Assembly (NCBI GenBank): GCA_937899395.1
Contig: CALBPU010000134.1
Coordinates: forward strand, 1-28,826
DNA length: 28,826 bases
Source: an uncultured Fretibacterium sp.
GTDB taxonomy: Bacteria; Synergistota; Synergistia; Synergistales; Aminobacteriaceae
Direction of reading: 5' to 3'
Shown here: in pieces, positions 1 to 8,240 of the stretch
Layout: every line of letters begins with the position of its first letter
Position numbering within the stretch: the first letter of the stretch is position 1
The notes under the pieces: model-generated
The model's input: only the letters and a program-made list of their open reading frames with translations
What the model was told of the DNA's origin: nothing
The model's database searches: none
Translations under genes and position numbers: made by a program

Positions 1-50
1 TTCTGGATAACTCATTTATTTATTTTAACATGAATTTTCAAGTGCTTTAA

Positions 51-248
51 CTATAACAGTGCATCTTTGAGAGATAATTCAGGGTAAGGGGCAAGCGAAA
101 GCTGACGTTCTTTTTTATTTTCCTAATATCTGAAAATACAGTATTTTCGTCCCGAAGGATCAACTCTTAAATTTAGTCCCCTGTCATCTCGCAACATGTA
201 ATATTTTTCTTTAGGCTTCGCAGCTTTTACCTGTAATTCCGTCAACAT
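51..248 (-). pseudogene. Tyrosine integrase, N-terminal remnant (arm-binding domain)
   Basis: Reading the minus strand from an ATG at 248 gives a protein start, MLTELQVKAAKPKEK, then a glycine/LRVDPSGRKY segment and, further on, LSLAPYPELSLKDA. This is the normal order of the N-terminal arm-DNA-binding domain (DUF4102 type) of phage and island integrases. An in-frame TAG at 123-125 sits where the family has Trp (RY-W), and a second stop follows at 51-53, so the copy is dead. A good ribosome site (AAAGGTG) lies 7 nt before the ATG. The gene sits just past the 3' end of the tRNA-Thr gene, the classical place for an integrase of a tRNA-integrated element. The catalytic domain is not visible; it is either deleted or outside the window on the left. 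Confidence 0.72.
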
Positions 249-374
249 TAGCAAGCACCTTTCTTTCTTGTCTGACCGTAGAAAAATTTTTCCCCAGATT
301 TTTTCTACAATTTTTTCTACAGTAGTATATCGGTTTTAGTTGTTTTTTGTCATTCTTTATCGGAGTAATAATTG

Positions 375-399
375 CAAAAAATCCGCCTTTTAAGCGGAC
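375..399 (-). terminator. Rho-independent terminator after tRNA-Thr
   Basis: On the minus strand TCCGC and GCGGA (394-398 with 382-386) form a hairpin with a 7-nt loop, followed by a run of six T (376-381). It lies about 35 nt past the tRNA 3' end and would end the tRNA transcript. Confidence 0.7.
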
Positions 400-434
400 T
401 TCTACTTTCAATCGGTCTTCACCGAGTTATATTC

Positions 435-509
435 TGGAGCCGGTGAACAGATTTGAACTGTTGACCTGCGCATTACGAGTGCGCTGCTCTACCCCTGAGC
501 CACACCGGC
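435..509 (-). tRNA. tRNA-Thr (anticodon CGT)
   Basis: The minus strand folds into a full cloverleaf. The acceptor stem is GCCGGTG/CACCGGC, the D stem GCTC/GAGC, and the anticodon stem GCGCA/TGCGC with loop CTCGTAA, giving anticodon CGT, which reads the Thr codon ACG. The T arm is AACAG-TTCAAAT-CTGTT, and the discriminator is T with an encoded CCA. The gene lies 35 bp downstream of the S8 protease gene, on the same strand. An integrase remnant lies immediately beyond its 3' end, so this tRNA gene was probably used as an attachment site. No second copy of the tRNA 3' end was seen elsewhere in the window. Confidence 0.95.
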
Positions 510-544
510 AATACATATTGCTTTACACTACTTGATATATTTTA

Positions 545-2050
545 TCAGCTTAATGATTTTTTTGCAAGCGGTACAAAAATTATTAACGCAAAAATGTTCA
601 TCATCGTTCCGTTACAACCTCCACCGCTGCCACTGTTACTTTTTGTCTCTCGTTGCACCGCTTCGTATTTTGTCCAATCATCATAACTGTTTGAACCTGC
701 TTCTGAAGGTAATACTTCCTCGTCATTGAGATGTTGTTCTTGAAAATCTATCGCAGCTTTGATGTCAAGTTTTGTATCGTTATGATCAGCACTGTTCCTG
801 AGTAAAGCGTTTTTTAATTGATAGGCTGTCCTTTCAGAATATATTGAGGCTAATAAAGCCACTGCTCCTGATACATACGGTGTTGCCATTGAAGTTCCGC
901 TGTTTTCTGCAAGAGTCGGTGTTGTTGTGTTTGAATCTTGAAGAACAGTACTCAAAATTTTATATCCTGGAGCCGACATTGTAGCTTCTTTGTTACTGGC
1001 TTGGCTGGAGCTGAATACTGCAAGTTCTCCGTCAGTATCTAAAGCCGATACTGAAATCATATTATTCAATCCACGAAATGAAGCAGGATATACATATTCA
1101 CCTTTAGAATCTGCAACTCCTACAGTCTTGCCGTAATTTCCTGCCGCTACAACCAATACCGCTTCGTTAAGTTCATCTAAAGCTTTGAAGGCTCTCCATA
1201 ACGGATCCGTAACAAGATTTTCATGACTAGGAGCCATTGCTACACTCGTTTCAAATGACATATTCACTGCTTTGACTTTTATTCCGTCTTCTATCAGTGA
1301 TGCTACATAATCAAGAGCCTTAATGACATTCTCTTCAGAACCTCTTCCGGATTTGTTCAAGACTTTTAACGGAATTAATTTTACGTTCCAACATACTCCA
1401 GCAATACCTTTTGAATTATTTCCAACCGCTCCGATTATTCCGGCAACATGTGTTCCATGTCCTGACGAATGCTCATCTTTTGCAGAAGCGTTAGTGTCAA
1501 TGAAATTTTTTCCGTAATATGTTGAAACATTATCAGCTAAATCAGTGTTAGTGTAATCAATTCCTGAATCAATTACAGCCACATATATTTCATTGCTTCC
1601 CGTTGAAACTTCCCAAGCTTCAGGAGCGTTAATGAAATAAATTCCCCAGCTTTCATCTTCAGTAGAATGCTGATCATTCGGAACAACTGATGCGTATACC
1701 TCGTAATTCGGCGATGCTGCTATAACGTCGGGGTTATTCAAGAGTTCTTTCGCAAAATCTTTAGGTTTTTTTGTATCTGAATGGAACACGGTGAAAATAT
1801 TTTTGCTCGCTGCTGACAATGAAGGATAAGTATGTTTAACCCTTGCTCCGAAATTTTCAGCAAATGATGAAACCCTGAGAGTATCAACTCCCGCTGCACT
1901 CAATGATAATTTGCTTGCTCCTTCAGATGAAGAAGACTTCATTATCACAATCACATCTCCATCGGAATAAATCTCTTCAGAATATGAACACGAAGAAATT
2001 AAAACGAATATTAATAACAATAAAATTTTTTTATACATTAAAAATTTCAC
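545..2050 (-). CDS. Subtilisin-like (S8) serine protease with Synergist-CTERM-like tail
   Basis: Secreted or surface-anchored subtilase of 501 aa. Residues 1-20 are a hydrophobic export signal ending in ISSC, a lipobox-like site with Cys21. A propeptide-like region of about 100 aa follows, then the peptidase domain with Asp161 (AVIDSGID), His198 (GHGTHVAG), oxyanion Asn305 (AAGN) and Ser387 (GTSMATPYVSG), so the whole catalytic triad is present. The C-terminus is a Ser/Gly-rich linker, GGGCN (Cys479), a hydrophobic stretch and a KK-containing end, which is the layout of the Synergist-CTERM sorting domain. The 2050 start is GTG; an ATG at 2038 (four residues shorter) keeps the signal peptide and may be the true start, because the AAAGG site lies too close to the GTG. 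The gene is divergent from guaA. Substrate unknown. Confidence 0.9.
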   Translation of the reverse strand: MKFLMYKKILLLLIFVLISSCSYSEEIYSDGDVIVIMKSSSSEGASKLSLSAAGVDTLRVSSFAENFGARVKHTYPSLSAASKNIFTVFHSDTKKPKDFAKELLNNPDVIAASPNYEVYASVVPNDQHSTEDESWGIYFINAPEAWEVSTGSNEIYVAVIDSGIDYTNTDLADNVSTYYGKNFIDTNASAKDEHSSGHGTHVAGIIGAVGNNSKGIAGVCWNVKLIPLKVLNKSGRGSEENVIKALDYVASLIEDGIKVKAVNMSFETSVAMAPSHENLVTDPLWRAFKALDELNEAVLVVAAGNYGKTVGVADSKGEYVYPASFRGLNNMISVSALDTDGELAVFSSSQASNKEATMSAPGYKILSTVLQDSNTTTPTLAENSGTSMATPYVSGAVALLASIYSERTAYQLKNALLRNSADHNDTKLDIKAAIDFQEQHLNDEEVLPSEAGSNSYDDWTKYEAVQRETKSNSGSGGGCNGTMMNIFALIIFVPLAKKSLS

Positions 2051-2132
2051 AGCCTTTCAAAATTTTTACATCGAAAATTATAATAACACGCTATAATTTC
2101 AGCAAATTATAAAATTTTTTGGAGAAGATTCT

Positions 2133-3680
2133 ATGAATGAAAATATAATTATTATTAACTGCGGTTCTCAATTCACACAGTTAATCGCAAGACGTTTGAG
2201 GGAAATGAAAATTCACAGCGTTGTAGTAAATTGGGATATATCCTGCGAAAAAATTTCAGAGTACTCACCGAAAGGCTTGATAATTTCAGGAGGCCCTGAC
2301 AGCGTAAACGAACCTGACGCAATTACGATTGATCCGAAAATTTTTGAAATCGGCTGCCCTGTATTGGGAATATGTTACGGAATGCAGCTTATGGCAAAAA
2401 TTAACGGCGGCATTGTAAATTCAGGCGAAAAAAATTCTTCCGAATACGGCGTTACTTTAATTCAAAAGACAAACGAAAATTCGCTCCTCCTCAATGAAAA
2501 TTTCCCTGATAAATTTAATGCCCTAATGAGTCACGGTGATAACGTTTCAAAATTGCCTGAAGGTTTTGTTTCAACAACAAAAACTCAAAGCAACGTTATC
2601 GCATCAATCGAAAATCAAAGCAAAAAATTTTTCGGCCTTCAATTTCACCCTGAAGTAGTTCACACTGAAAACGGCGAAAAAATTTTAAGGACTTTTGTAT
2701 TCGATATATGCAAATGTTCGGGAGATTGGGATTTGTCAGACTGGGTTGAACACACAATCTCTAACATCAAAAACACCGTCAAAGATGAAAAAGTTGTTTG
2801 CGGACTTTCAGGAGGAGTTGATTCGAGCGTTTCGGCCGTACTTGTTAATAGGGCTATCGGCGAAAATCTTCAGTGCGTTTTCGTAAATCACGGTTTAATG
2901 AGGCTGAATGAACCTGAGCAAGTTATGGAACAGTACAAAAAATTAGGTCTAAATGTAATTTATGTTGATGCTTCGGAAAAATTTTTAAGTGAACTTTCAG
3001 GCGTTACTGATCCTGAACAAAAACGAAAAATTATCGGACGATTATTTATTGAGGTGTTCGAGGCTGAAGCGAAAAAAATTGAAGGCGCTAAATGGCTTTT
3101 ACAGGGAACAATTTATCCTGATGTCATTGAGAGCGGAATTAAGGGCAAAAAAGGAGCTGCGTTAATTAAATCACATCATAACGTCGGAGGGCTTCCAGAA
3201 AAAATGAATCTTAAACTCCTTGAACCTCTCAGGGATTTATTCAAAGATGAAGTCAGGGCATTGGGAAAAATTATCAACATGCCTGACGAAGTTATAAACA
3301 GACAGCCTTTTCCCGGTCCGGGATTAGCAGTCCGATGTCTTGGTGAGATCACGAAAAAGAGACTTGATACTTTAAGAGAAGCCGATGCTATTTTCAGAGA
3401 AGAATTAAAACGTGCCGGGCTTTACAAAAATATTTGGCAGGCATTTTGCGTGTTATTACCAGTGCGTTCGGTCGGAGTTATGGGAGACAGCAGAACTTAC
3501 AACGAAGTTATTGTTTTGAGGGCAATACATTCTCAAGACGCTATGACTGCTGAATGGTCTCGAATTGATTTTGATGTTCTGGATAAAATTTCAAAGAGAA
3601 TTTGCAACGAGGTCAAAGGAATTAATCGTGTAGTCCTTGATGTAACATCGAAGCCGCCTGCAACAATCGAATGGGAATAA
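2133..3680 (+). CDS. guaA: GMP synthase (glutamine-hydrolysing)
   Basis: Converts XMP, ATP and glutamine into GMP, the last step of guanine nucleotide synthesis, in the cytosol. The 515-aa length is normal. The N-terminal class I glutamine amidotransferase domain shows Cys81 (GICYGMQ) and the His172/Glu174 pair (QFHPEV). The ATP-pyrophosphatase domain starts with the P-loop SGGVDSS at 226-232. The C-terminal dimerisation domain ends in the family signature TSKPPATIEWE. The ATG is preceded by GGAGAAG at 2121-2127, 5 nt away. The gene stands alone and is divergent from the protease gene; the 82-bp gap between them is AT-rich, but no promoter could be fixed in it with confidence. Confidence 0.98.
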   Translation: MNENIIIINCGSQFTQLIARRLREMKIHSVVVNWDISCEKISEYSPKGLIISGGPDSVNEPDAITIDPKIFEIGCPVLGICYGMQLMAKINGGIVNSGEKNSSEYGVTLIQKTNENSLLLNENFPDKFNALMSHGDNVSKLPEGFVSTTKTQSNVIASIENQSKKFFGLQFHPEVVHTENGEKILRTFVFDICKCSGDWDLSDWVEHTISNIKNTVKDEKVVCGLSGGVDSSVSAVLVNRAIGENLQCVFVNHGLMRLNEPEQVMEQYKKLGLNVIYVDASEKFLSELSGVTDPEQKRKIIGRLFIEVFEAEAKKIEGAKWLLQGTIYPDVIESGIKGKKGAALIKSHHNVGGLPEKMNLKLLEPLRDLFKDEVRALGKIINMPDEVINRQPFPGPGLAVRCLGEITKKRLDTLREADAIFREELKRAGLYKNIWQAFCVLLPVRSVGVMGDSRTYNEVIVLRAIHSQDAMTAEWSRIDFDVLDKISKRICNEVKGINRVVLDVTSKPPATIEWE

Positions 3681-3739
3681 CGAAGTTAGAAGTTAATAGT
3701 AGGACTTTATGAAAATTATTACACAAAGCCTCTTACCTC

Positions 3740-3767
3740 TTGCATTATTAATAAAACCTGATAAAAT
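3740..3767 (+). promoter_or_regulatory. Sigma-70-type promoter of the HU gene
   Basis: TTGCAT at 3740-3745 and TAAAAT at 3762-3767 are separated by 16 bp and lie 31 bp upstream of the HU start codon. This suggests that the gene is transcribed independently of guaA. Confidence 0.55.
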
Positions 3768-3798
3768 GCAGAAAAGTTTTTCGTAGGAGGTGTAAACA

Positions 3799-4092
3799 AT
3801 GACAAAAGCAGAACTTCTTGAGGCAATCGCTGAAAAGCTTGATATTCGCAAGAAAGAGGTAGCACCTGTTGTAGATGCTGTATTCTCAGAGATTCAGAAC
3901 GCTCTCGCAAAAGGAGACAAATGTACGTTTGTTGGTTTTGGAGTGTTTGAGGTCAGAGAGAGAGCAGCTAGAGAAGGACGTAATCCTCAGGATCCTTCAC
4001 AGGTCGTTCTTATTCCCGCAAAGAAAGTTCCCGTTTTCAGGCCGGGTAAAGAGCTTAAAGAGAGAGTTCTTAACGCTCAGGTTAAGAAATAA
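3799..4092 (+). CDS. hup: DNA-binding protein HU
   Basis: Nucleoid protein of 97 aa that bends and compacts DNA as a dimer. It begins with MTKAELLEAIAEK, has the KGD and VGFGVFEVRERAAREGRNPQ core of the family, and keeps the DNA-intercalating proline in RNP (Pro63) at the tip of the beta arm. The C-terminal VFRPGKELKERV helix is also typical. A near-perfect ribosome site AGGAGGTG at 3785-3792 lies 6 nt before the ATG, which suggests high expression. The gene has its own promoter and ends in a strong hairpin shared with the convergent patatin gene. HU or IHF subunit cannot be decided from sequence alone, but the sequence fits HU best. Confidence 0.95.
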   Translation: MTKAELLEAIAEKLDIRKKEVAPVVDAVFSEIQNALAKGDKCTFVGFGVFEVRERAAREGRNPQDPSQVVLIPAKKVPVFRPGKELKERVLNAQVKK

Positions 4093-4121
4093 TTTTTAGT
4101 TTTTTTCATTTAGCCAATCAT

Positions 4122-4167
4122 AAAAAAAACGGTTCCCCTGAATTTTTTCAAGAGAGCCGTTTTTTTG
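4122..4167. terminator. Bidirectional terminator between hup and the patatin gene
   Basis: A run of eight A, the arm ACGGTTC, an inner stem TGAA/TTCA, the arm GAGCCGT (with an interruption) and a run of seven T form a hairpin usable on both strands. It lies between two convergent genes. Confidence 0.8.
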
Positions 4168-4181
4168 TTTTCCATTTTCAA

Positions 4182-6263
4182 CTAAGGCAGCGGATAATGA
4201 TCCCATATTGGAACACCGATGAAAAATCCTGCCTTAAATTCTTCTGAACCGTACATTACAGCTAATTTGACATCAATAAAATTGTTCGGGAAATTTACAG
4301 CCAAACCAACTTCCCAAGGCGTTTCAACTTTGTGCCATTCCTTATCCATAGCATAACCCCAGCCTGCAAAGATTTCTCCGGCCATTATTCCGACTGCTGT
4401 TCTGCTTAAGATTTTTCGTACTGAAAGATTTGCCCAAAACATTCTTTCAGCTTCAATGGGATCTCTTGCCACTGAATATAATTCCTCTGCTGCTCCAAGG
4501 TATACAGCATGGCTTCTCCTGTTCATGTCTCCTTCAGCAAAACCAAATCTTAAATATGTTCGCCATAAATCTGAAACATCAAGAGGCTTGAAGTAACTTA
4601 TCCTGTAATTAATTTCGTCAAAATCAGGCCACCACGCATTAATTTTCCATGAATAACCTTTTGTAGGATCGCTATGCATATCGAGTGTGTCATATTCAGC
4701 CGAAAATGTCGGGCCTACTGCTTCAGTATCATCTTTTTGGGAAACAGCTCCGCCGTCAACATGTTCATAAGCTACACCGAATGACATATTAATATCTTTG
4801 AATGAAAATAATCTGCTGATACCTACTGCGTATCTGTCCCAATCCCTTATGTCTTTAGGCTTCCAGTTTTGAACCGACACATTAAACTGCCATGCGTCCA
4901 TAGGCTGGGGAGCAGTTTGGTAGCTTAAATCAAATCCTAATTGTTCACCAAGTTTCGCTACTCCGCTTAAAGAATCATAGTCCGAAAATATTCCCCTTTT
5001 TTCACCTTTGATATAAAGCCATCTGTTCTGATGAAGATTTGTTGTGTAACCTGAAATCCCCGCTCTAAATTCAGGTGCCTGTCTTACGTCAATGCGTACA
5101 AGTACATCGCCCGATTCTGTTCGTCCGAGCTGATAATCCGCAAGTTCAACGCCTTGAGAACCCGATAATTTTTCCATCGTTTCATCTATAACTTTCGTAT
5201 TTACGGGACGGCCTACCCATTGAAGAGTGCTTTTCCTGAGAAGTTCAGCCATTTTCGTCGGCAGTCCGTGAACTTCAATATCTCCGACAATATTGCTTAA
5301 CTTTCTGTCTTCTTCAAGTGTAAATAATGCAGGAGTGTTCTCCGAAAGTTTTTTGATCTCTTCAATTTTTTCCATTGCAGCTTCACGTCCGAGCACAATA
5401 ATTTTTTCAGGATCATCTGCGTCAAGCATTCCAAGTCCTTCAACTCTAGGTCTTAACAAAATATCCGCCGCTTGTCCTTCTTCGTTTGTTGTCTTTCTCA
5501 TTAAGATTGTTAATGATTGATTTATAACGTCAACATAAGAGTTCATTTTAGTTTTTGAAAGTGAGTCCGAAATATCAACAGCAACTATCGGAATACCCGG
5601 AAATAATTCCTGAGCCGTATATACCGGTAAATTTGAAGTAACTCCTCCGTCAATTAAAAGTCTTCCGTCAATCGTCCATGGTTCAAACAGCATTGGAATT
5701 GACATTGAAGCACGCATTGCCGAAGCTAAATTTCCGTTTTTCAACACGACTTTTTCACCGGTATTAACATCAGTTGCAACAGCAGCGTAAGGTATAGGAA
5801 GATGATAAAAATCAGTCTCTGTTACATGCCTCATTAACTGCGAAAAATACATGTATAATTTATCGCCCGTTAAAATTCCTTTAGGGCCTCTTTCACCTTT
5901 TTGTTTCTTATAGGTTAAAGCTGATACAGTACTTGTCTTTGCTCGTTTGTCGTTGCCTGTATTAACAAACATCGGTCCTGTATTTTCGGTTAATAATGCC
6001 GGAAGGTCTAAATCACGTAAAATTTTGTGCATGTCCTGAGTTGAATATCCGCTTGCTCTCAATGCACCCATTAAAGCTCCCATGCTTGTACCGACAATTC
6101 CGATTATAGGCACTCCGTTTTCCTCAAGGGTCTCAATTACTCCCAGATGAGCAAAACCCTTTGTGCCTCCTCCCGACAAAACCAAAATAACCCCCGCTTC
6201 ACTTTGAAACGGACTTAAAGCAATGACACATACGGCCATGAAAACGTATAAAAATTTTCTCAA
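4182..6263 (-). CDS. Patatin-like phospholipase with outer-membrane barrel (PlpD-like, type Vd)
   Basis: 693-aa exported protein. Residues 1-23 form a signal peptide (ending QSEA). A patatin domain follows, with the oxyanion loop SGGGTKGFAHLG (30-41), nucleophile Ser60 in GTSMG and Asp205 in DGG, which gives the complete Ser-Asp dyad of patatin lipases. The region around 310-370 (VGDIEVHGLPTK) resembles a single POTRA domain, and the rest is rich in alternating beta strands like an Omp85 16-strand barrel. This order is that of PlpD-type (type Vd) secreted lipases, which place the lipase outside the outer membrane. The start is TTG at 6261-6263, well supported by GAGGAGG at 6270-6276. The gene lies downstream of cheX behind a terminator-like hairpin that leaves little room for a separate promoter. 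Confidence 0.9.
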   Translation of the reverse strand: MRKFLYVFMAVCVIALSPFQSEAGVILVLSGGGTKGFAHLGVIETLEENGVPIIGIVGTSMGALMGALRASGYSTQDMHKILRDLDLPALLTENTGPMFVNTGNDKRAKTSTVSALTYKKQKGERGPKGILTGDKLYMYFSQLMRHVTETDFYHLPIPYAAVATDVNTGEKVVLKNGNLASAMRASMSIPMLFEPWTIDGRLLIDGGVTSNLPVYTAQELFPGIPIVAVDISDSLSKTKMNSYVDVINQSLTILMRKTTNEEGQAADILLRPRVEGLGMLDADDPEKIIVLGREAAMEKIEEIKKLSENTPALFTLEEDRKLSNIVGDIEVHGLPTKMAELLRKSTLQWVGRPVNTKVIDETMEKLSGSQGVELADYQLGRTESGDVLVRIDVRQAPEFRAGISGYTTNLHQNRWLYIKGEKRGIFSDYDSLSGVAKLGEQLGFDLSYQTAPQPMDAWQFNVSVQNWKPKDIRDWDRYAVGISRLFSFKDINMSFGVAYEHVDGGAVSQKDDTEAVGPTFSAEYDTLDMHSDPTKGYSWKINAWWPDFDEINYRISYFKPLDVSDLWRTYLRFGFAEGDMNRRSHAVYLGAAEELYSVARDPIEAERMFWANLSVRKILSRTAVGIMAGEIFAGWGYAMDKEWHKVETPWEVGLAVNFPNNFIDVKLAVMYGSEEFKAGFFIGVPIWDHYPLP

Positions 6264-6281
6264 AATAATCCTCCTCGAAGC

Positions 6282-6315
6282 AAAAACGGCTCCGACCCGT
6301 CAGACCGGAACCGTT
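6282..6315 (-). terminator. Terminator or attenuator between cheX and the patatin gene
   Basis: On the minus strand AACGGTTCCG and CGGAGCCGTT (6306-6315 with 6285-6294) pair with one G-T wobble and are followed by a T run. The hairpin ends only about 6 nt before the ribosome site of the patatin gene, so it may act as an attenuator for that gene as well as the end of the cheX transcript. Confidence 0.7.
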
Positions 6316-6349
6316 AAAGATGTTCAGATATTAAAACTTTCTATAAAAA

Positions 6350-6841
6350 TTAATCTATCTTGAACGACAAAACAAGATAAAGATTTCCCAAAGGTTGAAG
6401 AGTAAAGGGCAACGTAAAACTCTTCATGCCTTGATCTTCTTTTGTAACGTTCTTGATATTTTCGCCGACTATAAGCTGCGGGGGCGTTACATCAACAGTT
6501 CCTAAAGCACTCTGAACCAACGCTCGACCGCCGATCATATTCGACAGTTCACCGATAACGCTCATTGAAACATCATCACCGAGTTGAGGCATTATCATTC
6601 CTCCCGACATCGTTGAGATGATGCCGTCAAAAGCGTCTTTGTTGAGCATTATATTCACCGTACCTCTTGAGCCTACTCCTACAACACCTATCAGAGCAGC
6701 CGTGCAGATATTGTCAACTTTTATGCCTTGAGCTACTTTTGACTTGTTGAGGGTGATATTAAGCCCCACCTCTCGCCCTACCGACAGAACAGCCGACGCG
6801 AAACTGTTCACGAGAGCGACAAGTTTATCCATACCGGCCAT
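6350..6841 (-). CDS. cheX: CheX-type chemotaxis phosphatase
   Basis: Protein of 163 aa of the CheX/CheC/FliY phosphatase group. CheX proteins remove phosphate from CheY-P and so reset the chemotaxis signal. The active-site helix is SVIGELSNMIGG, with the ExxN pair Glu98 and Asn101. The second half has the usual TPPQLIVGENI and FTLPF...GNLYLVLSF strands. No other chemotaxis gene is in the window, so the partner response regulator lies elsewhere; it could also be a non-chemotactic receiver protein. The ATG at 6841 is preceded by GGGAGGGAG at 6853-6861. The gene is probably transcribed on its own from a promoter with TATAAT at 6894-6899 (minus strand) and ends at the hairpin at 6282-6315. Confidence 0.85.
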   Translation of the reverse strand: MAGMDKLVALVNSFASAVLSVGREVGLNITLNKSKVAQGIKVDNICTAALIGVVGVGSRGTVNIMLNKDAFDGIISTMSGGMIMPQLGDDVSMSVIGELSNMIGGRALVQSALGTVDVTPPQLIVGENIKNVTKEDQGMKSFTLPFTLQPLGNLYLVLSFKID

Positions 6842-6893
6842 TTATAATTAATCTCCCTCCCTGTAAAATTATGACATTAATTTGATTCTGCAT

Positions 6894-6899
6894 ATTATA
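6894..6899 (-). promoter_or_regulatory. Possible -10 box of cheX
   Basis: A consensus TATAAT on the minus strand lies about 50 bp upstream of the cheX start, within the 86-bp gap after the YqgF-like gene. No convincing -35 box was seen, so this is only a candidate. Confidence 0.3.
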
Positions 6900-6927
6900 G
6901 CCTATTATCTTTTTATCTTCCATATCT

Positions 6928-7398
6928 CTATATTTTTTTCAAACATCTTAAAACAATCGCCCATGCCGCTAAATCATCAAGAATCCTTTTTGGCACCCTC
7001 ATATTTTTCGGTAATAGTTTAACAAAAAATCCGGGGTTGTGAATTTTCCAATAAAGTTTTCGAGCTTCAAGGGTCGTATTTTTTTCGTCGAAAATTTTAA
7101 CATCAATCTTATTCATGAATTTATTGCTTATGAAATCGTAAAAATTTTTGCTGTTAGTTCCGTTTCCAAGAGCTATAAAATTCACTGACTGCATTAAATT
7201 TTCATGGCCGCCCTCAATTATAAACCCTGAAATATCTCCGTCATTTATGAGAATATCAAAAAATTTTTCACGTTCTGATGAAATGAATATTCCCGACGAA
7301 ATTAATTCTCCTTCAAAATTGACAAAAGCGAAACCCGTTTTATCACGGCCGGGATCAATTCCCAATATCAAATTTTTTTCCCCAAAGTATATTCCCAC
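6928..7398 (-). CDS. YqgF/RuvC-like RNase H-fold protein
   Basis: Protein of up to 156 aa with the RNase H-type nuclease layout: first strand LILGIDPGRDKTGFAFV with Asp15, a middle IEGG and ALGNGTNSKNF segment, a DEKNTTLEA motif, and a late helix with RILDDLAAWAI. The order parallels YqgF (GxDxGxxRxG, DERxTTxxA, VDxxAAxxIL), the pre-16S rRNA nuclease family, while the DPG at the first Asp is more like RuvC. It probably acts on nucleic acid, but the substrate is unknown. The longest frame starts at a GTG (7398) and overlaps the acyltransferase gene by 31 nt. A TTG at 7371, overlapping the upstream TGA and 7 nt after GGGG, would give 147 aa and is a likelier start. The two genes are then translationally coupled. 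Confidence 0.6.
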   Translation of the reverse strand: MGIYFGEKNLILGIDPGRDKTGFAFVNFEGELISSGIFISSEREKFFDILINDGDISGFIIEGGHENLMQSVNFIALGNGTNSKNFYDFISNKFMNKIDVKIFDEKNTTLEARKLYWKIHNPGFFVKLLPKNMRVPKRILDDLAAWAIVLRCLKKI

Positions 7399-8240
7399 CT
7401 ATCCAAAATCCAAAACCATTGAGACGGATTTTCTTTTATCCAACCTTCAATGACCTCGTTACAAATTTGTAAATCAAAGTTTTTTCTGTCGCTCAAAATT
7501 TCCGTAAAAATTATATTATGATGAGCAGGATTATTTTTATCTCTGACGCAATGCACGGGGATAATCGCCGAACCGAATTTTTCATGAAGCTTTATTATTC
7601 CGTCATGAGTACTCGCAGGAAGCCCGAAAAATTTTGTTATAACACCGTCTTTTCTTGCGTCCAGGTCTTGCATTATAGCAACTATTCCGTTGTTCTTCAA
7701 AGTCCTGAAAATTTTCCTAAGTTCAGCGCCTTCACTCCCGGTCATTGTCATTCCGATATTGTTTAATCTTATGTCCATAATAATATCATTAATTCCGCCT
7801 TGATTCCTTTGAGGCGTATAGACAGCATTAATACGGGGAAAACCTTCAGCATGTACACGCATTGCAGCGAGTTCCCAATTATCCATGTGAGAGACCATTA
7901 ACAAAACGCCTTTACCGCGATTTAAGGCTTCTTTGAGAAAATTAATGCTTTTTTCGTCAAAGGTCATGAAGTTTTTAACGTTTGATTTCATTTCGGGCAA
8001 GCGAATAAATTCAACCGCTGACATTCCCATATTAATGAACGAACCTCGAATAATTTTTCGTGCTTCAGTTATTCCAACTCCGAGAGCTTTAACACACCTT
8101 GCCTCACACCTGTCAACTTTTTTCCAGAGAACGAGCCTTAAAATTCTCCCTAAAAATCTTCCGAAACATAAAGCGATTCTATGAGGCAAAAATCTTATGA
8201 ACCACACTAAAAACTTCGCTATGAAAATTCCTCCCGTCAA
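7368..8240 (-). CDS. LpxL/HtrB-family lipid A-type acyltransferase
   Basis: About 290-aa inner-membrane acyltransferase that moves an acyl chain from acyl-ACP onto a lipid A precursor, which implies an outer membrane with LPS. The N-terminal hydrophobic helix (IFIAKFLVWFIRFLPHRIALCF) anchors it. The catalytic HX4E motif is SHMDNWE (His at about 117). The FFGLPASTHDGIIKL and NPSQWFWILDRW blocks are family signatures. The start is odd: the frame opens at a TTG (8240), but the strong ribosome site GGGAGGA is downstream of it, inside the frame, pointing to a non-standard ATA/ATT codon or a start further in. The gene is divergent from the zinc-ribbon genes and shares their promoter region. It overlaps the YqgF-like gene. 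Confidence 0.85.
   Translation of the reverse strand: MTGGIFIAKFLVWFIRFLPHRIALCFGRFLGRILRLVLWKKVDRCEARCVKALGVGITEARKIIRGSFINMGMSAVEFIRLPEMKSNVKNFMTFDEKSINFLKEALNRGKGVLLMVSHMDNWELAAMRVHAEGFPRINAVYTPQRNQGGINDIIMDIRLNNIGMTMTGSEGAELRKIFRTLKNNGIVAIMQDLDARKDGVITKFFGLPASTHDGIIKLHEKFGSAIIPVHCVRDKNNPAHHNIIFTEILSDRKNFDLQICNEVIEGWIKENPSQWFWILDRWEYTLGKKI

Noticed and set aside
211..411. 66-aa minus-strand open frame
   Set aside because: It runs over the tRNA terminator and a palindrome, has no family resemblance and overlaps a better-supported integrase start.
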